This document shows positions 33,931 through 43,900 of a stretch of DNA of 64,000 bases, piece after piece. The notes under the pieces were generated by a model. The model searched no databases, was not told the origin of the DNA, and worked only from the letters and a program-made list of their open reading frames with translations. A program made the position numbers and the translations under genes. The stretch covers positions 1-64,000 of the forward strand of contig QANZ01020782.1 in assembly GCA_003254925.1 (NCBI GenBank). Direction: 5' to 3'. How positions within the stretch are numbered: the stretch's first letter is position 1; every line of letters starts with the position of its first letter. The stretch is from Chamaecrista fasciculata. Its lineage: Eukaryota > Streptophyta > Magnoliopsida > Fabales > Fabaceae.

Positions 33931-34480
33931 GCCATGTCGCCTACTAAACCTGTTAGTTAGAATGCATAAGAAAAATATATCGAGAGGGGGGATTGGAATT
34001 TAAAACTTTTTCGTTAGGTCAAAACAATTCTCTAAACAGTTCCTTAGAATGTTTCCTCCTCATTAAATTCCTTAACAGTTTCTTTATGAAAACAATTCCT
34101 TTACGAAACGGTTCCTTAAGAAAAATAGTTCCTTAACTCAGAAAAGGTAAAATGCGGAATATAAAGAGTTAAGAGAAGAGAGAACAATACAACCAACTTT
34201 ATAGTGGTTCAAATAAAGATACTAATCCTTATAAAAAATTTTCTCTCTATCCTACGTCCACTCTACAAGCACAAAGTAAGGGAATTTTATGAAAGAATTT
34301 GAGGTTTCAAGATGAAAGAATTTGGGTTCTCTCACAAAGAGAAGGATCACTAAGATCTTTTCCACAATGGAATACACATCAGATGTGATGAACAACTCTT
34401 AGCACTTAGCAGTTTGTATGATAATCATCCAGTAGTCTAGCAACTCATTAGTCTCGAACATTTGAAAGTTGAAGTTTTAT
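33870..34480 (-). mobile_element. Ty1/copia-type LTR-like repeat, copy 2
   Basis: It aligns with 21,545-22,300 in the same orientation, sharing gatgccatgtcgcctacta, aactttatagtggttcaaat and acttagcagtttgtatgat. It has an extra AT-rich piece near 34,030-34,130 and lacks about 220 bp found in copy 1. It directly precedes the NPGR fragment on the minus strand. Confidence 0.4.
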
Positions 34481-35842
34481 AAACATGAAGGAGTTGTTTT
34501 GAATACAATTTAGAAATGTAGTCTAAATCCGATCCTTAATGAGAAAAATTATACATGTTGGTCCCTCCTCCAATATATATATGGGTAACATTTTTTATAG
34601 TGCAACAACTGAAGAACAAAATTCATAAAAATATATAATTCATACCCCAAAAATATACATTTTGGTCCCTCTAATATATAAATGGGTAATAGTTTTTGTA
34701 GTATAAAAATTTAAAAATAAAATTAAAAGACAGTAATGGGAAAAAATATATAATTCATTCTCAAAAAATTTATAGTCTGGCCTATCCTCTAATATATAAT
34801 TAGAAATTCCCAAAACTTTATAATTTGGTCACTCCTCCGGTATATATTTGTCCATATAGGAGTTAAATGACTAATATTTAACTTTTTGAAGTATTATTTT
34901 AAATACTTTTAAAATTAACTAAATTTATTATAATAACCAACTCCAAGTTAATATATTTCATCTGAGAATTCATTTATTTAACTCTTATAATAGAGATTAG
35001 TTTAATTAATGATTAATCAACCAAATTTAAAAGGATACAAATATAAAAATAAGTTTCAGCTTTGGTGGCATGATTAATATATTCATCTATACGGGATTAA
35101 ATCGGTAATCAACTCTAAATTAATGTATTTTATCTGAGAATTCATTTATTTAACTCTTACAATAGATTAATTTAATTAACCCTCTAACAAACAAATCTAA
35201 AAGGATGCAGAGATATAAGAATAAGTTTAAGTATTTTATGAAAGTTTTTTAGAACTATATTTCAAGGCAAAAAAAAAGAGGTACAATTATCTTATGAAAG
35301 AATTAATAAATTTGTATATATAAGATGAATTAGTCTAAAAGAAAATTAACAATCCAAACATTATATAGACAAAGTAAATAACAAAATTATGAAACAAGTT
35401 TTTTTTGGCCTGAAAATTATGAAAAAATTTAATTAGATGAAATAACATAAAGGGAAAAGTGCTTATGATATTTCCAAAGTATGAGGTCAATTTCAATTGT
35501 ATTCTTAATGTTTTTTTGGGTCAATTGTACATATAATATTTCATATTTTAGTTAATTGTATCTCCAATATTTTATATTTGAGTCAATTGTATCTTTAAAT
35601 TGAGGATATAATTGACAAAAAAAATATTAATATATATTTGATCCAAAAAACTTTGAAAATACAACTGAAATTAAATCCATATTTTAATGATACCGAAAGT
35701 ACTTTTGTCACTACTACTACTAGTAATAAAAACACCCAATATCATACCTTTCATCTTTGGGATCCACATGAAGTTTTGACTTTTGACTTGAAATATATAA
35801 AAATCACTTAATTTTTAACTAAAAGTTTTATGTTATAAATAA
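34481..35842. other. Intergenic; decayed foldback arms
   Basis: No gene. Repeated tttggtccctcct-type words near 34,560, 34,670 and 34,830 and an inverted pair at about 35,455-35,706 (gggaaaagtgctt / gacaaaagtacttt) with tcaattgta words at about 30 bp intervals are remnants of MULE-like foldbacks. Long AT-rich spacers lie between them. Confidence 0.4.
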
Positions 35843-36020
35843 GGTAAAATAGTCAAATAATCAGTCCTCATATTATAAGGTGAAGGAAAGAGAGAGATGG
35901 AGAAGGCAAAGAGAAAGAGAGGCACTAGAAAGTCAGAGATCATAATGAAACAAAAAATAACTTGAGGACTAAAATATAACTCATCTTATAATATGAGGAC
36001 CAGTTCAAGTATTTGATAAT
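35843..36020. repeat. Short foldback inserted upstream of hAT-derived gene 2
   Basis: Inverted arms: the left has cagtcctcatattataagg and the right mirrors it. In the right arm two GTCCT words are 31 bp apart. It lies about 30 bp from the E2F-like motifs of gene 2 and has no counterpart upstream of gene 1, so it arrived after the duplication. Confidence 0.5.
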
Positions 36021-36047
36021 CAATAAAAGCCAGTAGCAATTTGCAAA

Positions 36048-36977
36048 TTAGCGGGAAATTAAGCGTCAAAAATACGTCACCCAGCCTATATTGTTATAAT
36101 TTATAGTTAAATTTATTCTGCTATTTATTTTTGTGTCTCTTCTTGTTCACTCTCAAGAGTAACAAGCTCCTTCTGCTTCTTCTTCTTCTTCAACCTCGCG
36201 ATTAAGAAAGTTATCGAAGAATCTTACTCGCTGCCGTTGAAACTCCATACTCGATTCTACAGCATACAGTCTTTAAAACCTAGACGCTAACAATTGGAGG
36301 TCTGTTAATTTTTTTTTTTGTTCTTCTTAGTTATTTGAAATAAGGGCTAAAGAACTGCAATAAATTGTTTTGGTCTTCTAAAATTAGCTGCATTTATTTC
36401 AAAAAGATTCGATTCATATTGGATTATTAGATGCGTAGCCGATGACATATTTCAAATCGTCTTTCCCGACATTGAAGAATAAGAAGAGTGATATCTGAAG
36501 ATGTTTATGAAACGAACACGGAATTGTTTAGCTTGACGATATTTCAATGCGAAGTTTTAACCATTATACGAATATGTAAACCTGGTAAAAGTTTATTATC
36601 AAGAGATTATTCGCTAATTGTTAGGAAATTTGATGCTCTTTTCATTGAATAATAACTCGATGAGTATTCTTAGCAGAAAAGGTAACTCTCTATTGAGATA
36701 TAGCGGGATCAATGTGAGTCTTTTCCTGTTTCTGTTTTGCTTTAATTGATACAATGTGCTTTTCAATGAAATCCAGGCATGAAATGTGAAAGACAAGTGT
36801 CTACATCCTTCGGAACAGTTTGGCAATTGTGCAAAAAACATCATATGCCCTCATATGATGTCATGTTAGTGCAGAAACCTTCCTGAAATTCAAAGTTTAC
36901 TTTGTCTGTTGACTGTTGATATGATTTTCTCTAATAATCATTTGGCAAAATTGTAGGTTTTATTACTTTGAAGATTA
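36048..36977 (+). promoter_or_regulatory. Promoter, 5'-UTR exon and UTR intron of hAT-derived gene 2
   Basis: It aligns with 4,031-5,084. E2F-like GCGGGAAA lies at 36,051-36,058 and a decayed second word GCGTCAAA at 36,063-36,070, with the same 12 bp spacing as in copy 1. The UTR exon ends at 36,299 (ggag|gtctgt), the intron ends at 36,956 (attgtag), and the ATG follows at 36,978. Confidence 0.6.
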
Positions 36978-38980
36978 ATGGCAAAATCAGAAAGTAAAAA
37001 TGCAACTAAGGAAGAGGTAGAGGATGAATTTTCTGAGTTTGATCAATCAAAGAAAAGAAAATGCATGCATTCTGAGTTGGAAAAGACAAAGATGAAGGAT
37101 CGAAGTTCTGAATGCTGTACCTACCAGAACCTTGCTGCAGCAAAGTCAAAAAATGATGCTTCGCACTCGAGGGTAATTAAAACAGATGCATCCTCGACTT
37201 TAGTAGACCTTGAAGGAATTCAAAAGACTTTTTCAAGATTTATTGTATGTGCAAATCTATCTTTTAGTGCTGTTAAGTTACCTAGTTTTATATATATGTT
37301 GCAAAGACTTAATCCAGATTATGACTACAAGAGATTGAGCCAGCATCGAGGCAAGAGAGTTATGATGGCTGATTATGTAATTGAAAGAGACTTTGTGCTA
37401 CATGAGTTGGGAGAAGCACCTGGTAAGATCTCTTTAAGTTTAGATTATTGGACAGTTAAACACACTGATGATGAATATTTGTGTATAACTGCTCATTGGA
37501 TTGACAAAGATTGGAAAATGCAAAAGAAGATCATTTACTTCAAAGGTATAACGCTTCCAATTTCTGGAATTTCACTAGCTGATGAGGTAGCCACATGCTT
37601 GTCTGAATGGAACATTGATGGCAAAATTTGTACCATTACATTGGACAATTCGCACAATAATGATGTGATGGCTACTTTTTTGAAATCGAAGTCTTCTATA
37701 CATAAGAATTTGTTATGTGGTGGTGTGTTTTTCCAAGTAAAATGTTTTCGTGACATTTTCAACTGGATTGTGCTAACGGCTCTTAAAAAGGTTGAAAATA
37801 TTGTTTCGAAGATTCGTAATGGGGTGAAATACATTAAGTTGTCAGCTTCTAGGAAGAAAAAATTTTATGATATGGCTGAGAAAATTTTTCATTTGGATAC
37901 AAGCAGAAAATTGAAGACTGACGTACGTGTGAGATGGAATTCTACATTTCTAATGCTTGAACGTGCCATCTTCTACAGGGAAGTATTTCAACACTGGGAA
38001 CAAAATGATAATTCTTTTGGAATGTTTGTACCATCTGATGCAGAGTGGAAAAAGATTGAAGAAGTTAACAAATTTTTGAAGACTTTTTATGATGTGATTT
38101 GTTTATTTTCTGCCACCAAGAGTCCAACTTCTGATATCTATTTTCTACAGTTGTGGTTAATTTATCGATGCTTATCAAAGGCAAGTATAGATACCCCTGA
38201 GTTCATGTCTGATATGATTGCAGAAATAGTAAAGAAGTTTCAGAATTACTGGGAAGAACATGTCTTATTACTCTCTTGTGCTGTTGTATTGGATCCAAGG
38301 TTTAAGCTTCGTTTTGTTAAGTTTTGTTACAGTAAGATTTATGATAATGTTGAAGAGCGGATAAATACTGTAGTCAATACTCTTCAAGCATTATTTGATC
38401 ATTACAAAGAAATGTCTACTGTGACTTCCATTTCAACAACAGAAGGTTCTGGAGACTGTGACTCAATAAGTTTAGACGACTATGATTTGGATAAAGGTTA
38501 TGATCTGTATATGCGTTCCATAGTACAAAAGTCAGAGCTACAAAGTTACTTAGACTTAGATGGACGTAGTCACTTTAAAAATCCAGAGTTTGATATTTTA
38601 CATTTCTGGAATTGGCAAGCTATGAGTTCTCCTGCACTTGCATCATTGGCTCGAGATATATTAGCTATTCCTATCTCTGTTGTGGCATCTGAATCAGTAC
38701 CTTGTATTGGAAAGAAGGTAATTAACACTTGGATGAGTTCATTAAATGAGAAGACTTTGCAGGCTCTAGTATGTTTAGAAGATTGGTGCCGTGCAAAAGG
38801 TGTTGATTAATTTTCATTTGATATCTTATGATTAATTTTTATTATATTTCTCCAAACATAGATTTTGCTAATCTTTTTTTGTTCAATAAATTGCATGTAG
38901 GTGGTTCTAGCATCTTGGGATTTCCAGTGGATGATGTGGAGTCATCTGATGATGAAGATGATATTGTCAACGCAGGGTAA
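36978..38980 (+). CDS. Domesticated hAT transposase-like protein, copy 2
   Basis: Paralogue of the 5,085-7,132 gene. Exon 1 (36,978-38,799) joined to exon 2 (38,901-38,980) gives about 633 residues. The donor is inferred as aaag|gtgttg, 12 coding bases earlier than in copy 1, because exon 2 then continues in frame to the same acidic end (VESSDDEDDIVNAG). If unspliced, translation would stop at 38,810. The RNase H-like core (LDYWTVKHTDDEY, ITLDNSHNND, RVRWNSTFLML), CAVVLDPRFKL and ARDILAIPISVVASE are kept; the BED finger is absent and SVPCIGKKVI replaces the usual AFSTGG, exactly as in copy 1. Both copies keep a long open frame, which argues for selection. Molecular role unknown. Confidence 0.8.
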
Positions 38981-39093
38981 ATTTTCTGATGTTTGTAAGT
39001 TCTTGATATTGGTTTGTATGTAGAAGATCCACTTTGAAAAAACTATAGAATCTTAATCATTGGTCTGTCATTCCATCTTTGATATTATTCTTA

Positions 39094-39414
39094 GGCCAAA
39101 GTGCACTTTTGGTCCTATAAATTTTGCTCAGGTCTCTTACTTTTGGTTTCATAACCTTTTTTGTTGCACTTTTGGTCTCGTATCTTTTGCTCAAGTTTCA
39201 ATTTGCTCTCTTGGGTCAAGTTATAGAATTGGTCTCATATCTTTGCAAAAGGTTCTATATTGTGAGACTAACAGTGGAACTTTTTGCGAAGATACGGGAC
39301 CAAACCTGCAATAAAAAAAGAGACCAATTCTGCATGTGACCAAAAGATGAGATCAAAAGTATAACAAAAAAAAGACCAGGGCTAAAGATATGGGACCAAA
39401 AGTGCATTTTGGAC
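39094..39414. mobile_element. MULE-like foldback shared by both hAT-gene copies
   Basis: Ends ggccaaagtgcactttt and, reversed, gtccaaaatgcactttt. GGTCCT-class words lie at offsets 18, 52, 81 and 112 from the left. The 9 bp flanks (ttattctta, ttgttttat) agree only partly, so the insertion is old. It corresponds to 7,515-7,811 behind gene 1. The ORFs here on the plus strand are repeat-derived. Confidence 0.6.
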
Positions 39415-39714
39415 TTGTTTTATTATTTTAAGTTCAGTATTGAAGCTAAGCAACAAGTCAAGAATAGACTATTTCTTCATAATTTAGAGCAGAATTGTAA
39501 AGCTTCATGACGGGGCTTACTATCTTACGCTTTCACATTATACATTGTATCATATTCAAAGATGATGAATAAAGGAAGGATCCTAAGAACAAGTCTCCGA
39601 AAGTGAAAGGAAAAAAAAGACTAAAAAGCAAAGAAAATTAGAGTTTTAACTTTTAACCCTGCACTGCAACAATGGATTAACACGAAGGTAAGTGTGAAAA
39701 ATAGAAAACTTTTT

Positions 39715-39980
39715 GGGTAAATTACACTTTGGTACCCTGTGGTTTGACCCTATTTCACTTTAGTACCCTGTGATTTGAAACCTAACACTTTGGTACTCTG
39801 TGGTATTCTCCATTAACACTTTGGTACCCTTTGGAGCTATTTTGTAATTTTAACTATAACCAATTTTGAAAAAATTACATATTGACCCCAAAAAATTTTC
39901 AAAAAATTACAAATAGGTTCCTTGATACATATTATTTAGGGACTAAAATGAAAAATTTTAAAAAAATTGGGGTCAATATG
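39715..39980. mobile_element. Truncated Mutator-like foldback, GGTACC class
   Basis: The left arm is complete (gggtaaattacactttgg, words at offsets 17, 48, 78 and 109) and the centre is present up to ggggtcaatatg, but the right arm is missing. The member at 32,837 shows what has been lost. Confidence 0.7.
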
Positions 39981-40937
39981 AAAGTATTGAAGTGTGAAAT
40001 ATAATAGCTGTGAGAAAGAGTTTGAACACGTTAAGCCACCTAAGGTGACCGAAGAGTGAAGGCCCATCTTGGAATCCTTCACTATTTAATTCTTTTGAAC
40101 AAAATTTATCAATGATCTCATCATACTTATGATTTTTTTGCTATTTTTGTAATAATTTTGTTCAAAACCAACCCTATTGTATTAGTTTCAAATATCTTTC
40201 TGATCAGAGTATTAGTTAAAATTATGATTAAAACTTCATTTTGGTTTCTAATATTTAATTTTGTTTTGAATTTTTGGTTCCTAATATTCTCTTTTTTTTT
40301 TTTTTTCTTTTTCACCTCTAATATTTCTAAGTCTTACACTTAGTCATTGAACCATTTTTCATCCAAACTTTTGTTGAAGTAATGGAGAAGTGGAGTTTTT
40401 AACAAAAGTTTGGATAAAAAAATAGTTCAGAGAATAAAGATAAAAAAACTTCTTAAAAATATTAGAGATTAAAACGGAACTTAGGACAAATATTGAGGAG
40501 CAAGATAAAGTTATGAACAAAAAAAGTATTTATCAGGTTTGCAATTTTGCATTAAATGACTTGTGTACTAGTTATTTTTCTGGGCCTAGACTTGTTTACT
40601 AGTTTTANTAACAATTTAGTCTTTGAATAATAGAAATATATTATTTAATCACTGAATAACTACAAATGTCAAATCAAACGTTAAATACATATTTTCGTTA
40701 AATACATATTTTCGTGCACGTTAGGGCACAGAAAGCCTCTAATATATATATATATCTCAGAAAAATTGCAAAATTGCAACTTTTCTTAGGCCACTTTCCA
40801 AACCTCAAAACCCTCCTCAAGCCTCACCCTTCTTCTTTCCCTTCAGCTTTGTGTTTTTCATTCACTCTTTTCAAGTTTCAACTTCTCTCTCTGTTCGAAA
40901 CAAAGACTCTCTCCTTCCTTCTTCTTCTTCTTCTTCC
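39981..40937 (+). promoter_or_regulatory. Upstream region and leader of FIPS5-like gene A
   Basis: No coding sequence. A further degenerate foldback arm lies at about 40,210-40,290 (ggtttctaat, ggttcctaat words). A TATA-rich (TA)n run at 40,741-40,756 could serve as a TATA region, and a pyrimidine-rich leader with CTTCTT repeats runs to the ATG. A single undetermined base lies at 40,608. The last 80 bp before the ATG resemble the leader of gene B. Confidence 0.4.
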
Positions 40938-43900
40938 ATGGATGACGACGATGAGTTCGGAGATTTGTACACTGACGTCCTCTTACCCTTTGCTTCCACA
41001 TCTTCTTCCACGCCTCAGCCTCCTCCTCCTCAGTTATCTACTACGCCACCGTCTTCTAGCCGTTCGATCGATCTCAATCTCCGGACCGATCATGAAGATA
41101 TTCGCTTCGGAGCTTCAAGCCCTAATTCCTCTCTTCCTCGCCAATCCTCGGATCAGACCAAAGCTCCCGACCACAAGGAATCTATCCTCGCCGCCGCCGC
41201 TTCTAATTCTGCTCCGGACACGATCGGCGGCAGCGATGAAGGGAAGCAGAATCAGAAGCAGGAGGAGGAATCGGATGCGGTTGTTGAACGTCGTGGGGAT
41301 GCGGAATCATCAGCAGATAGGGCTTTAGTGGATTTGAACCGTGGTAATAAGGAATCTGGCATTGACGGTGAGAGAAGCGAAGGTGCTGATTTGATGGAGA
41401 AAGATGTGAGATTTGATATAGAGGAGGACGGCGATGGAATTGAAGATGTGGGTTCGGAGCCAATTATTCCTGGGTTATCATCTAGTGATGCTATTCCTGG
41501 TGGTTTGGTTACTGAAGCTTCACGAAGGATGATGGATGAGAGTGGTGACAGAGGAGACGGCGGCGGCGATGATTGGGAGGATAGTGACAGTGAGGATGAT
41601 TTGCAGATAGTGTTGAATGACAACAATCATTTGGGTATGGAAAGAGGTGGAATGGTGGGTGATGACGATGATGATGATGAAGATAGTGAACTGGTTATTG
41701 TGGCAGATGGAGACCCAAATCAGCCTGCGGATGTACAAGAATGGGGTGAGAGCACAGCTCAACCCGTGGATGGTGAGAGGAAGGATATGGGTGATTCAGC
41801 TAAAGCCAGTGGGGTCGTGACTGTGGTGCCAAAAGTTGGGTATAGCAATCATGGTTATCATCCATTTCATTCTCAATTTAAGGTCAGTGTCTTGTGTCAC
41901 GTGAAAGGCGATTTCTTGTACTTGGGGTTTCTCTCTTGTTTCTCCCTTCTGACTATATATACTATATATAAATAATTAGATTGTAACTGTTTAGACCAAT
42001 AATTGTACAAAGTGATGTTTTGCTTCATTTGTTGTTGAAATGGAATTTGACGATTTTGATTTGGCGTTATTACATCTCTTTTGTACTTGTGAAAAACGTG
42101 GAAAAGGCTGAATGGAAGTAATAAAAAGCAGCTCATGTATAGCATCGTTCAAGATGAAGTAATAAAACTATGGAAGGCTTTTGGTTCAAAAGTTATAAGG
42201 CTGCGCAATGAAATAAAAATGCTTCGGGCTAACTTAATTGGTCATCTTTTGCATAGTTAACAAATTTTCTGATGTGGCTTCTGTCACTGAACTTAATTAC
42301 AATCGCTTAGATACATGGAAAGGTTAACGTTATTCTTTCTACTCACTCACATCGAAAGAATTTAAATGTCTATCTGAGTCGCCTAGCTGAGGCCTGGATT
42401 TAAGGACTAGACAGGCAAAACCAGAAGTGAAAGACAGCTAGGGTATATGTGGCATATTTATTGGAAATGGAGAGGGTAAATCTCTGAGATATATAGATAG
42501 GAGAGGTACGAGAGAGAGTATCTTAATTAATTAGATGTTTGTCTTACTTAATTTTTTTTCTCTCTCCCTCTTCGTCTGCCTATCTCTCAGCTAATTTTTC
42601 CCTCTTTGTCTCCATCCTGATCCATATTTATAAATTTCGCTTCATAAGAGTAAAAAAAAAAGGGGGGGGGGGNNNNNNNNNNNNNNNNNNNNNNNNNNNN
42701 NGGGGGGGGGGGGGGTTGGACTTAACGACTTAGGCATGATAGCATGGTTATTCCCTTGGTAATTCTTCAATTGCCTTGTGGATGTGTAAGTAATATGATA
42801 ACTTGAGTTTTACCCCCTCTTTGTTAATCACTTGCATGCACATCTTGAGACGTGAAATCCTCTACTTTTCCATTAACCATTGTTGGATGGTTGCATGGAA
42901 CTGCAACTCTACTCAAGGTTTGTTGATGAGATTAACCTACTAAATATTCAACCAAGATGACATTTTTTTTTAATTTTGGTTCCTTTCATTCTTATAATCA
43001 GTTTATGGGATGTTTGCTCATTCCGACAGTGCTATAAAGCAATTTTGCTGGTTTGACTTTCTTTAGTGATATTTTTTTGGGGTTACTTTTAGGGAATCAA
43101 GAAGCAAATCAATCTGATGCTTTATATGTGTTCTCACTTTTTTGTGAAATGCTATATAAATTGACTGTGGGACACTTGAAATTTACGGGTGTTTATATTG
43201 AATAAATCTTACAAGCTTTAGGGTTACTGAGTTTAGAAGTTGTAGTACGAGCTACTTGTTAATTTCTCATCTATTTTATGAATTATACAGTGAAAAAAGG
43301 ATTAGAAAAGAAAGAAATTAAAATACCACCTTTAAGTATGAAGACTACTATAATAATTTAGTAATGCTCAGAAAATTTGGATCTGTGAACACATAATCTG
43401 ATGTGCAAATATTCCTCATATTTTGTGCATAACCAAATAATGATATTTTCTAGAGTACAAAGTCTATTATATTAGTGCAAGGTCTTCTACTATTTTATAA
43501 GTGTATAACTTAGGCTGTAATTTTTAGTGAAGTAGTTGTCATTATATTGATGTCCATTGTTTTAGAAATCATATTTGAGATGTCACTCTATATTATACAA
43601 CAACCACATCTGATAATGAGACAATTATGGATTCATATTTATTTTCTAAACCTCAGCTGGTTTGGTTATAGACAACTATTATATCAATGGATAAACTATT
43701 TTACGTTTTCACTTGATCCCCTTGGTGTTACTCTCGCATGACAAGTTTGAGGCTTCCTTCAAGAGAATATTAATCTTAGTTACTAAAGTGCTTCTGTTCT
43801 CTATACTACATTCTTGTTCATCCATGACAACCTCTTTAATATACTTGAGAAAAATGAAAAAGTTGCTTTCCACATGAACATTTATTCCCTCCTTTAACTA

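Noticed and set aside
40714..41762. Additional ORFs on both strands of FIPS5 exon 1
   Set aside because: They are shadows of the real frame beginning at 40,938; the same holds for exon 8 of both copies.
42539..42733. ORF spanning the poly-G gap
   Set aside because: It crosses 29 Ns and a homopolymer inside an intron.
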